A stretch of 16,349 nucleotides of DNA from Burkholderiales bacterium (GCA_947372535.1 CANBUA010000085.1:1-16349); one strand, 5' to 3'. Shown: positions 8,736-14,709, counted from the stretch's first letter. Notes: generated by a model not told the origin, from the letters alone. Translations and numbers: made by a program.

Positions 8736-9668
8736 GTCTTTTGAATCTTGATTGCGGCTGCCGCTGTCGGCGCCTTCCGATTCCGACTCCGCCGCCTGGA
8801 AAACGCGGTCTTCCGCCTCGCGGTTCATCACGATGATGCTGATGCGTCGGTTCAAAGGGCTCTCCGGATCGTCCTTCTCGAACAGCATGCTGGCCGCCAA
8901 GCCCTGCACGCGCAGCACTTTGGCCCCCGGCAGCCCGCCCGTGATCAGCTCGCGCCGGGAGGCGTTGGCCCGGTCGGCCGACAGCTCCCAGTTGCTGTAG
9001 CCACGCTCGCCTGCGCTGAACTGGCGCGAGTCGGTGTGGCCTTCGATGGTGAGCTTGTTGGGCACTTCCTGCAGCACCCCGCCGATGGCCTGGAGCAGGT
9101 CTTTCATGTAGCCCTTGACCAGGGCGTCGCCGCTGTCGAACATGGGGCGGTTCTGGTCGTCCACGATCTGGATGCGCAGCCCTTCGGCCGTCAGGTCCAG
9201 CCGTATCTGGGATTTGTACTGCGCCAAGCGGCTGTCATTGGCGATGACCTCTTCCACCTTCTGCTTGAGCGCCTTGAGCTGGGCCTTCTCGGCCGCTTCC
9301 TGCTGAGCCCGCATCGCCTTGAGCGCCTGAAGGTTGAAGCTGCGTTTGGGCGCCTCGACCTCGCCGTTCTTGACCTGGCCGGAGGTCTGGGTGAGGTCCT
9401 TGCCGCCACCCTTGACGATGCTGGACGAATCGCCCGAACCGCTGCCGCCGCCCAGGGCGATCTTCAACGGTGAGTTGAAATAGTCGGCGATGCCCTTCTT
9501 GTCGCCCTCGGTCGTGGAGCCGAGCAGCCACATCAGCAGGAAGAAGGCCATCATGGCGGTCACGAAGTCGGCATACGCGATCTTCCAGGCACCACCGTGG
9601 GCGGCATGGCCACCCTTCTTGATGCGCTTGATGATGATCGGCTGGACTTTTTTGGAATCGCCTGCCAT
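8727..9668 (-). CDS. motB: Flagellar stator protein MotB
   Basis: This 313-residue protein has a basic cytoplasmic N-terminus and one transmembrane helix, AYADFVTAMMAFFLLMWLL, carrying the essential proton-binding aspartate (D34, equivalent to E. coli Asp32). A plug/linker region and a glycine/serine-rich and coiled-coil stretch (about 75-150) follow. The periplasmic OmpA-like peptidoglycan-binding domain includes KLTIEGHTDSRQF and SADRANASRRELI. With MotA it forms the proton channel and anchors it to the cell wall. The C-terminal tail after about residue 285 is rich in Glu, Ser and Asp (AAESESEGADSGSRNQDSKD), looks disordered and probably varies between species. The ATG lies 18 bases after motA and has an AAGGG ribosome site. 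Confidence 0.96.
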   Translation of the reverse strand: MAGDSKKVQPIIIKRIKKGGHAAHGGAWKIAYADFVTAMMAFFLLMWLLGSTTEGDKKGIADYFNSPLKIALGGGSGSGDSSSIVKGGGKDLTQTSGQVKNGEVEAPKRSFNLQALKAMRAQQEAAEKAQLKALKQKVEEVIANDSRLAQYKSQIRLDLTAEGLRIQIVDDQNRPMFDSGDALVKGYMKDLLQAIGGVLQEVPNKLTIEGHTDSRQFSAGERGYSNWELSADRANASRRELITGGLPGAKVLRVQGLAASMLFEKDDPESPLNRRISIIVMNREAEDRVFQAAESESEGADSGSRNQDSKDSR

Positions 9669-9686
9669 GGCCTGCCCTTGAGCTGA

Positions 9687-10544
9687 TTACTTCTTCTTGA
9701 CGTGGGTTTCGAGCTCGGCGAAAGTGGGCCGCTCGGTCGAGTACAGCACCTTTCGTCCAAATTCGATGGCCACTTGCGGCGCATAACCTTGCATGCTGGC
9801 CAGCAGCACGGTCTTGACGACCTGGAACTCCTTGGTGCCTTCGTCGAGCTTTTGCTCCATCAGGCCACCCAGCGGTTCGACCACGCCATAGGCCAGCAAG
9901 ATGCCCAGGAAGGTGCCGACCAGGGCCGAGCCGATCATGCCGCCCAGGATGGCTGGCGGTTGACCCACCGAGCCCATGGTATTGACCACGCCCAGCACGG
10001 CCGCCACGATGCCGAAGGCGGGCAGGGCACCCGCCAGTCGCGCGACGGCCGCGACGGACGAATGGCCTTCGTGATGATGGGTGTCGATCTCGTTGTCCAT
10101 CAGCGATTCGATCTCATGGGCGTTCAGGTTGCCCGAGACCATCATGCGCAGGTAGTCGGTGACGAATTCCACGATGTGGTGGTCATGCCCCAGCGTCGGG
10201 TATTTCTTGAACAGGGCCGAGTTGTGCGGATCCTCGACGTCCTTTTCAATGGACATCAGGCCTTCTTTGCGGATCTTTTGCAGGATCTCGAACAGCATGG
10301 CCATCAGCTCGAGATAGCGCTCCTTGCTGTACTTGGAGCCCTTGAAGAGCGGCCCAAAGGCAGCCAGCACGGCCTTGACGGTCTTGGGCTGGTTGTTGAC
10401 CAGGAATGCACCGATGGCCCCACCACCAATGGCCATCATTTCGATGGGCATGGCGTGGATGATCACCTGCATGTTCCCACCGTGGATGATGTAGGACCCG
10501 AAGATGCAGCCCAGGCAGATGACGTATCCGATGGCGACAAACAT
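9687..10544 (-). CDS. motA: Flagellar stator protein MotA
   Basis: This 285-residue membrane protein has two N-terminal transmembrane helices (about 4-22 and 32-50), a large cytoplasmic loop, and two C-terminal helices (about 170-190 and 203-225). The torque residues are in place: R92 and E100 (IRKEGLMSIEKDVEDP), equivalent to E. coli Arg90 and Glu98, and the channel proline P175 (GALPAFGIVAAVLG), equivalent to Pro173. It forms the proton-driven stator with MotB, which follows after 18 bases. A histidine-rich stretch THHHEGH (155-161) lies in the loop, as is usual in the family. No strong Shine-Dalgarno precedes the ATG at 10544. The gene lies 237 bases from flhD, across a terminator, so its transcription either reads through that terminator or starts at an undetected promoter. 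Confidence 0.96.
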   Translation of the reverse strand: MFVAIGYVICLGCIFGSYIIHGGNMQVIIHAMPIEMMAIGGGAIGAFLVNNQPKTVKAVLAAFGPLFKGSKYSKERYLELMAMLFEILQKIRKEGLMSIEKDVEDPHNSALFKKYPTLGHDHHIVEFVTDYLRMMVSGNLNAHEIESLMDNEIDTHHHEGHSSVAAVARLAGALPAFGIVAAVLGVVNTMGSVGQPPAILGGMIGSALVGTFLGILLAYGVVEPLGGLMEQKLDEGTKEFQVVKTVLLASMQGYAPQVAIEFGRKVLYSTERPTFAELETHVKKK

Positions 10545-10658
10545 GGTGGGTTGGCAGGCTGAGGTTTGTTGGGGGAAGGTGGATGAACTGGATCATCGGT
10601 GAGCCTCGTCTTTTCCAATGCGTGAAAAAGGGGGCTTTTCGGCGTGTCTTCAGGCTCG

Positions 10659-10685
10659 AAAAAAACGGGCCCAGAAGGGCCCGTT
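10659..10685 (-). terminator. Strong Rho-independent terminator downstream of flhD / end of putative sRNA
   Basis: On the minus strand there is a perfect 9-bp stem AACGGGCCC / GGGCCCGTT (plus-strand arms 10664-10672 and 10677-10685) with a 4-nt loop, followed by a run of seven T (10665 to 10659). This is a canonical intrinsic terminator acting leftward, away from flhD. It lies between flhD and motA, so it should separate their transcription at least partly. On the plus strand no T-run follows, so it is one-directional. Confidence 0.92.
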
Positions 10686-10738
10686 AAAGCACATTCGTGC
10701 CAGGAGGAGACAAGCGACGACGACTCTCGCGATTCGTC
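10659..10738 (-). ncRNA. Putative FliA-dependent small RNA (about 80 nt)
   Basis: The 5' end is inferred from a FliA-type promoter at 10745-10771 and the 3' end from the intrinsic terminator with seven U. Three structured parts can be drawn: a 5' stem GACGA/UCGUC, a short hairpin GCAC-GAAU-GUGC (plus strand 10689-10700), and the terminator hairpin. Between the first two lies a pyrimidine-rich segment with CUCCUCCU, complementary to strong Shine-Dalgarno sequences. A U-rich 3' end preceded by a stable hairpin is typical of Hfq-dependent sRNAs. By position and promoter type it recalls the sigma-28-dependent MotR RNA upstream of motA in E. coli; I claim no sequence homology. The alternative is a motAB leader with a transcription attenuator. 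No expression evidence is available here. Confidence 0.42.
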
Positions 10739-10744
10739 ATCCTG

Positions 10745-10771
10745 TAATCGGCCGTGCTGGCGATAACTTGA
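10745..10771 (-). promoter_or_regulatory. Candidate sigma-28 (FliA) promoter between flhD and motA
   Basis: The minus strand reads TCAAGTTA, exactly 11 bases, then GCCGATTA. Against the consensus TAAAGTTT-N11-GCCGATAA this is 6 of 8 and 7 of 8. It begins about 10 bases after the flhD stop. The predicted start is near 10738. The cheYZ promoter candidate has the same TCAAG-type -35 and the same spacing, and the two sites support each other. Confidence 0.6.
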
Positions 10772-10781
10772 GGAATGAATT

Positions 10782-11102
10782 TCAGGCAGCTTCCTGATGG
10801 CGTCCAGCCATCAGGATATTGGCGTGCAAGCGAGTGACGCTGTCATTGCCGTGTTTGCCGTGGTTGGACAGGAGGTTCCAGACCAGGTCATCATCCACCC
10901 GCATGTTGCACAGCAGGGTGTCGGTGCTGGAGATGCGCATCACCTGCGCAGGTGTCAGCAAGGCCAGCATCTCAGCCGCGGTTTCCGACAAGCCCAGCCG
11001 GAACAGTGCTTGCTCCCGGTCGGCCCGGATCAGGCTTTGGGCCAGCATCAGGTAGGACAGGTTGGCTTCGCGGATGTCCATCAACATTTGCTCGGTATTC
11101 AT
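10782..11102 (-). CDS. flhD: Flagellar master regulator subunit FlhD
   Basis: This 106-residue protein matches FlhD along its whole length: DIREANLSYLMLAQSLIRADREQALFRLGLSE, LLTPAQVMRI, and LLCNMRVDDDLVWNLL, where the cysteine is equivalent to E. coli Cys65 of the inter-subunit disulfide. FlhD normally forms a hexamer with FlhC (FlhD4C2) that activates class II flagellar promoters; FlhC supplies most of the DNA contacts. flhC is not next to this gene. The ATG at 11102 has an excellent AGGAGT ribosome site 7 bases upstream; longer reading to 11255 lacks family similarity. A terminator follows about 100 bases downstream. The 5' leader contains inverted repeats at 11120-11133 and 11175-11198 that could be regulatory. 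Confidence 0.94.
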   Translation of the reverse strand: MNTEQMLMDIREANLSYLMLAQSLIRADREQALFRLGLSETAAEMLALLTPAQVMRISSTDTLLCNMRVDDDLVWNLLSNHGKHGNDSVTRLHANILMAGRHQEAA

Positions 11103-11119
11103 GTCTGACTCCTGAAACG

Positions 11120-11198
11120 ATGTTCCGAAACATGAAATCCATTGTGTTGGCAGTGTCTTCAATCCTGAATAGGCGCCCGACTGTAAGCCGGGTCGGGC
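11120..11198. promoter_or_regulatory. Inverted repeats in the flhD upstream region
   Basis: Two inverted repeats lie upstream of flhD. One is ATGTT-CCGA-AACAT at 11120-11133, only 18 bases before the start codon. The other has 7-bp perfect arms GCCCGAC (11175-11181) and GTCGGGC (11192-11198) with a 10-nt loop. flhDC leaders are heavily regulated in other bacteria, so operators or RNA structures are plausible. I could not identify a convincing -35/-10 pair here. Confidence 0.3.
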
Positions 11199-11238
11199 TG
11201 AGGCTGTTCGTGATGTAGGTGAAAACCCGACACGCAGG

Positions 11239-11264
11239 AAAAAGCCCGGGATCACCGGGCTTTT
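11239..11264. terminator. Intrinsic terminator after the desaturase gene
   Basis: The arms AAAAGCCCGG and CCGGGCTTTT (11240-11249 and 11255-11264) enclose a 5-nt loop. An A-run on the left and T-run on the right make it usable in both directions. It lies 30 bases after the desaturase stop on the minus strand and is the likely end of the reductase-desaturase operon. It also insulates that operon from flhD. Confidence 0.8.
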
Positions 11265-11293
11265 CTTGTTTGCAAGCGGGAAGGCGCTGTCGA

Positions 11294-12445
11294 TCAGGCC
11301 TTCTCGGGCAGCATGGAGTTCACCTCAATGGTCACGGCTTTCTGGGAGCCACCGGGCAGGCTGTAGCGCGCGATGCGCTTGAACACAGTCAGCAGTTGAG
11401 GGATGAAGTAGCCCGTGTTGTAAGGCACGCCGTATTTGGCGCAGACGGCCTGCACCTTGGGCGCGATTTCAATGTAGCGGCTGGCTGGCAGGTCGGGGTA
11501 GAGGTGATGCTCGACTTGGTGGCTCAGGTTGCCGCTCAGCATGTGCAGGAGTTTGCCGCCCTTGATGTTGCTCGAACCCAGGATCTGGCGCAGGTACCAT
11601 TGGCCACGCGTTTCGCCTTCGATGGATTCGCGGTTGAAGGTGTAGATGTCATCGGTGAAGTGGCCGCAGAAAATGATGGCCCAGGCCCAGACGTTGCGGA
11701 TCAGGTTGCTCACCACATTGCCCAGCAGCACGGCCAGGGCGCCGTCCATGGCGTGGCCGAACAGGCTGCCCACCAAAGCCCCGACCAGCGGCCAGCCGAT
11801 GTAGTCCTTGCGCACTTGGCGCCAGATCTTGGCGCGCACCAGCAGCCATTGCGGTCGCACTGACGACCACTTCTTGCGGCCGATCACGATTTTGTCCATC
11901 TGCAGGTCATGGATGGCCACGAACCACTCGAAGAAGGTGGCCAGCAGCAAGGTCAAGGGCAGCTGGAACAAGTGCTGGGCGTTCCAGCGCAGGTCGCTGG
12001 ACAGGCGCAGCAGGCCATAGCCGAAGTCGCGGTCCTTGCCGATCACATTGGTGAAGGTGTGGTGCACATAGTTGTGCGAGTGGCGCCATTCTTCGCGTGG
12101 GCAGGTGTTGTCCCATTCGAAGACATCGCCATGAAAACGCGGCTCGTTCATCCAGTTGAACTGGCCATGCATCACGTTGTGGCCCAGCTCCATGTTGTCG
12201 ATGATCTTGCTCAGGCCCAGCAGCGCAGCACCCAGGAGCCAAGCGGGCGGGAACCAGCCCATCAGCAGCAAGGCACGGCCAGCGGCCTCGGTCACACGCA
12301 CCAGGCGCAGGATGCGGCGGATGTAGCGTGCATCTTCCTGGCCCACATGGGTTTGCGCCTCAAGCCGGATGGCGTCGATCTCCTGCTCGAACGCGGCCAT
12401 CTCCTCCATCGTGCGGGGGCCAATGATCATCGTCTTGGTACTCAT
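11294..12445 (-). CDS. Membrane fatty-acid (acyl-CoA / acyl-lipid) desaturase
   Basis: This 383-residue integral membrane diiron desaturase carries the three histidine boxes: H89-x3-H93 (ELGHNVMHGQ), H122-S-H124-x3-H128-H129 (WRHSHNYVHHTF) and H309-x3-H313-H314 (HQVEHHLYPDLP). Hydrophobic segments lie around 58-82, 160-182 and 225-270. It should insert a cis double bond into fatty acyl chains to adjust membrane fluidity, using electrons from the reductase encoded 39 bases upstream. The operon order reductase-desaturase resembles desC-desB of Pseudomonas and the Rv3230c/DesA3 pairing of mycobacteria. Regiospecificity (delta-9 or other) cannot be read from the sequence. The ATG at 12445 has no clear Shine-Dalgarno, suggesting coupling to the gene before it. 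An intrinsic terminator follows. Confidence 0.9.
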   Translation of the reverse strand: MSTKTMIIGPRTMEEMAAFEQEIDAIRLEAQTHVGQEDARYIRRILRLVRVTEAAGRALLLMGWFPPAWLLGAALLGLSKIIDNMELGHNVMHGQFNWMNEPRFHGDVFEWDNTCPREEWRHSHNYVHHTFTNVIGKDRDFGYGLLRLSSDLRWNAQHLFQLPLTLLLATFFEWFVAIHDLQMDKIVIGRKKWSSVRPQWLLVRAKIWRQVRKDYIGWPLVGALVGSLFGHAMDGALAVLLGNVVSNLIRNVWAWAIIFCGHFTDDIYTFNRESIEGETRGQWYLRQILGSSNIKGGKLLHMLSGNLSHQVEHHLYPDLPASRYIEIAPKVQAVCAKYGVPYNTGYFIPQLLTVFKRIARYSLPGGSQKAVTIEVNSMLPEKA

Positions 12446-12484
12446 GATGCGGTGCCGGATGTCAATCGTTGCATGGCGTTATCG

Positions 12485-13618
12485 TCAGTTCAGCGCTTCG
12501 AGTTGAAGGTCGCTCAAGGCGGCAGAGACGCACAATCTCACGGCTTGGCCCTCGCCTTCGATTTGATCACCGGAGGTCAGGTCACGGATGACACCGCTGT
12601 TGAGGCGGCAGGTGCATTCGTGGCAAAGACCCTGGCGGCATCCATGTTTGAGCGCATGCCCGGCCTTTTCACCAGAGATGAGGATGGTTTCGTTGCCCGG
12701 CGCCTCGAAGGCGATCTGCGCACCGGACTTGATCATGGCCACCTTGTGACGCGCGAGCGGGTCGCCCGAGGGGCGGCTGGGCGCGAAGGCCTCCAGCTTG
12801 AGCAGGTCGGCATGCCCGGCATCGCGCCAGAGGCGACGGGCCGCGTCCATCAACTGGGATGGGCCGCAGCAGTAGGTGATCGACGTTTCCCAAGACGGCG
12901 CATGCTTCATCAGCAAAGCGGCGTCGAGCGTCGGCTGTGCCACGGGCGCCTGACCCGGGGTGTTGGCCATGCTGTCCAGCGGAATGTAGGTCAGGCCGGG
13001 CCAGCGGCTTGCCAGGGTCTGCAACTCGCGTGCGAAGATGCGCTCACTGTGGCTGCGGGCAAAATAGATCAGCGTAGTACGGGTCGGGGCATGCTGGCGG
13101 TGCAGCGCCTCAATCATGGACATGCAGGGCGTGATGCCGCTGCCCCCAGCAATCATGAGCAAGTGAGTGGGCAGGGCCTCGGGCAGCACGAACTCGCCAG
13201 CGGCGGTTTCGATCTCGATGACATCGCCCACCTTGATGTGGTCGTGGATGTGGTTGGAGACCTTGCCGCCAACCTGACGCTGCACGGTGATGGCGATGCG
13301 GTCCTTGCGGCCTTCGACCGCGCGGGGCGAGTAGGCGCGGCGATGTCGTACGCCTTCGGTGATCACGCCAAACATGACGTACTGGCCCGGGTGCAAACCT
13401 TCAAAAGCGGGGCCGGTCTGGAGCACCAGGGTACACGCCGAAGGCGTCTCAGAGCGCTTGGCGATGACCCTGGCGTGCAGGCGCTTGACCGTCAGCAAGG
13501 GGCTGATGAGGCCCAGCGTGTCGTCAAAGGCTTGTTCGCTCACCCCCAGGTGCGTCAGCCAGGCGGCAACACGCTGAGTCGCAGCCACGGCCAGAGGGGG
13601 GGAAGTGCTTGGGGACAT
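12485..13618 (-). CDS. FNR-like NAD(P)H oxidoreductase with C-terminal 2Fe-2S ferredoxin domain (desaturase electron donor)
   Basis: This 377-residue flavo-iron-sulfur reductase has an FAD-binding domain (about 45-150) with HRRAYSPRA and GGKVSNHIHD. An NAD(P)-binding domain (about 150-275) has LLMIAGGSGITPCMSM and YCCGPSQLMD. A plant-type ferredoxin domain (about 290-377) has HGCRQGLCHECTCRL and a final cysteine in VRLCVSAA (C-x4-C-x2-C...C). It passes electrons from NAD(P)H through FAD and the cluster to the desaturase encoded next. I chose the ATG at 13618, preceded by GGAG at a spacing of 8; a TTG at 13621 is also in frame. No TetR-type regulator (DesT in Pseudomonas) lies beside the operon in this window. 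The upstream region carries a long inverted repeat (13669-13718) that may be its operator. Confidence 0.9.
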   Translation of the reverse strand: MSPSTSPPLAVAATQRVAAWLTHLGVSEQAFDDTLGLISPLLTVKRLHARVIAKRSETPSACTLVLQTGPAFEGLHPGQYVMFGVITEGVRHRRAYSPRAVEGRKDRIAITVQRQVGGKVSNHIHDHIKVGDVIEIETAAGEFVLPEALPTHLLMIAGGSGITPCMSMIEALHRQHAPTRTTLIYFARSHSERIFARELQTLASRWPGLTYIPLDSMANTPGQAPVAQPTLDAALLMKHAPSWETSITYCCGPSQLMDAARRLWRDAGHADLLKLEAFAPSRPSGDPLARHKVAMIKSGAQIAFEAPGNETILISGEKAGHALKHGCRQGLCHECTCRLNSGVIRDLTSGDQIEGEGQAVRLCVSAALSDLQLEALN

Positions 13619-13668
13619 CAAAGGTTCTCCGAACGGTGGCAGTCGACATCATGGTCAGGCATGGATGT

Positions 13669-13718
13669 GGCGCCTTGACGCTCATCAAACAAGGCAGCCC
13701 CGCACGTCAAGTGGCGCC
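13669..13718. promoter_or_regulatory. Inverted repeat, candidate operator of the desaturase operon
   Basis: The left arm GGCGCC-TTGACG (13669-13680) is the reverse complement of CGTCAA-GT-GGCGCC (13705-13718) apart from a 2-base insertion, with a 24-nt spacer. GTGGCGCC also appears as a direct repeat at 13667-13674 and 13711-13718. It lies 51-100 bases upstream of the reductase ATG, where a transcription factor controlling the operon could bind. It does not resemble any operator I know. Confidence 0.35.
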
Positions 13719-13866
13719 GGCCCGAATCAAATTGTTTACAACTGTGCATCATCTAAGCCATAGATTAACGGGGTGGCGTTCAATGGCCATCGGGAGTAGC
13801 ACTAAAGAGCCCTAGGGTTCCCCCTGAATGAGGGGTCTGGCTTCCATGGCTTGAAATCGGGGCGAC

Positions 13867-13908
13867 ACTCTTGTTCTTAAAGCCCTGGCCTCGGCCAATT
13901 CTAAGAGT
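13867..13908 (+). repeat. Compound palindrome just before the RAYT gene
   Basis: Outer arms ACTCTT (13867-13872) and AAGAGT (13903-13908) enclose an inner stem TGGCC/GGCCA (13886-13897) with a 2-nt loop. It ends seven bases before the transposase ATG, so it could be a recognition hairpin or a translational control element. The arms are short and the call is tentative. Confidence 0.3.
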
Positions 13909-13914
13909 TCGACC

Positions 13915-14649
13915 ATGTCCCGACTGCCTAGACTGGAATTGGCGCAACTGCCTCACCTCATGGTGCAGAGCGTCGCGCCCAGTGAGCGCCTGTTTCGTGA
14001 TGAAACGGATGTGGCGGCCCTGTGTCAGGCTTTGCTGGAGGCCTCCCGTCAATACGAGGTGGCCGTTCACGCCTATGTGCTGCACGAGGATCATTTCCAC
14101 CTGCTGGCCACGCCGGCAGAAGCGGGTTCGCTGGGCGTGTTCATGCAGGCCATTGGGCGTCGCTATGTGGCAGGTTACAACCGGCGGCACCAGCGCCAGG
14201 GCAGCCTGTGGGCAGGACGCTTTCGTGCCACCGTGCTGGAGCCGGCCCGGTACTTGCTTGAGGCCATGGTGTTCATCGAGTTGCATTCCTGGCGCATCGG
14301 CTTGAGTCGCTCACCTCTGGAGGTGTTGGCGGGCTCGCCGTCGAGCATGGCGCACCACCTCGGTCATCGGACAGATCCGCTGGTTCAGGATCCGGTGGAG
14401 TTTTGGGCTACGGGCAATACCCCTTTCGAGCGGGAAGCGCTCTGGCGTGCCCGGCTGGAGGCAGGGCAGGGGTCCACGATGGTGCAGGCCCTGGCCGATG
14501 CGACCCGCAAGGGCTGGGCGCTGGGGGGTGAGGAGTTCCTTGCGCGCGGTCAATTGCGTACCGAGCGGCGGCTGACACCGCGGCCGCGTGGGCGGCCCCG
14601 CAAGTTGGCGGACGCAGATGAAGTCGCTGTCAAAGCGGATTGCTCTTGA
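13915..14649 (+). CDS. REP-associated tyrosine transposase (RAYT, Y1/IS200-like single-strand transposase)
   Basis: This 244-residue protein has the HUH signature H60-F-H62 in YVLHEDHFHLLATP. The tyrosine helix is in GRRYVAGYNRRHQRQGSLWAGRFRATV, with Y88 the likely catalytic residue and Y84 the alternative. The family block FIELHSWRIGL and the C-terminal GNTPFEREALWRARLEAG, KGWALGGEEFL and PRGRPRK follow, as in many betaproteobacterial RAYTs. Such enzymes cleave single-stranded DNA at REP-type palindromes; they lie singly on chromosomes and are often regarded as domesticated. Two motifs differ from what I know as usual: the sequence before the HUH is HEDHFH rather than PNHVH, and the N-terminal RGN-type motif is replaced by QSVAPSE. 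Together with the intact frame this may mean altered activity. The palindrome GGGGTC-A-GACCCC lies 46 bases downstream. Confidence 0.85.
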   Translation: MSRLPRLELAQLPHLMVQSVAPSERLFRDETDVAALCQALLEASRQYEVAVHAYVLHEDHFHLLATPAEAGSLGVFMQAIGRRYVAGYNRRHQRQGSLWAGRFRATVLEPARYLLEAMVFIELHSWRIGLSRSPLEVLAGSPSSMAHHLGHRTDPLVQDPVEFWATGNTPFEREALWRARLEAGQGSTMVQALADATRKGWALGGEEFLARGQLRTERRLTPRPRGRPRKLADADEVAVKADCS

Positions 14650-14694
14650 TGTGTCCCTTAATAACCGGAGTGTTTTGATGTCGGTTTGAAAATA

Positions 14695-14709
14695 TGGGGT
14701 CAGACCCCA
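14695..14709. repeat. RAYT-linked palindrome TGGGGTC-A-GACCCCA
   Basis: A 15-base perfect palindrome with one central base lies 46 bases after the transposase stop, followed by AATTAAAA. From memory, this GGGGTCAGACCCC sequence recurs in intergenic regions of many betaproteobacteria and often accompanies genes of this transposase type. A partial copy, GGGGTCTG, lies on the other side of the gene at 13832-13839. It may be the element that the enzyme recognises. Confidence 0.6.

Larger units (their letters stand above)
10545..10781 (-). other. flhD-motA intergenic region (flhC absent)
   Basis: In many betaproteobacteria flhC (about 190 codons) sits between flhD and motA. Here only 237 bases remain, too short for flhC, and no frame shows FlhC-like sequence. 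The region holds a FliA-type promoter (10745-10771), a putative about 80-nt transcript and a strong terminator (10659-10685). A 114-base stretch down to motA follows, in which I find only half-matching promoter boxes. Confidence 0.7.
13619..13914. other. Divergent intergenic region between the reductase gene and the RAYT gene
   Basis: These 296 bases hold no gene I can support. They contain several symmetric elements: GTTC-TCC-GAAC at 13624-13634, the long inverted repeat at 13669-13718, TTGT-TT-ACAA at 13732-13741, CCCTAGGG at 13810-13817, CCCCT-GAATG-AGGGG at 13821-13835, and a compound hairpin at 13867-13908 directly before the transposase start. The stretch around 13725-13770 is clearly A+T-richer than its surroundings and is the likeliest place for promoters. 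Confidence 0.5.

Noticed and set aside
10593..10600. ACCGATGA (minus strand) as a FliA -10 for motA
   Set aside because: Only 6 of 8 matches and no acceptable -35; it may still be functional, but I cannot support it.
10636..10643. GCCGAAAA (minus strand) as a FliA -10 for motA
   Set aside because: No TAAA/TCAAG-like -35 at 10-12 bases upstream, and that stretch is the T-run of the terminator.
10701..10712. AGGAGGAG on the plus strand as a ribosome site of a small gene
   Set aside because: No start codon follows at usable spacing. The sequence is better explained as the complement of the CUCCUCC segment of the minus-strand transcript.
10759..10766. GGCGATAA on the plus strand as a promoter box
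   Set aside because: It would point into flhD antisense, lacks a -35, and is explained by the minus-strand FliA site overlapping it.
11909..13678. 589-codon open frame on the plus strand across the desaturase and reductase genes
   Set aside because: It spans two well-supported genes on the other strand and has shadow-type composition and no motif.
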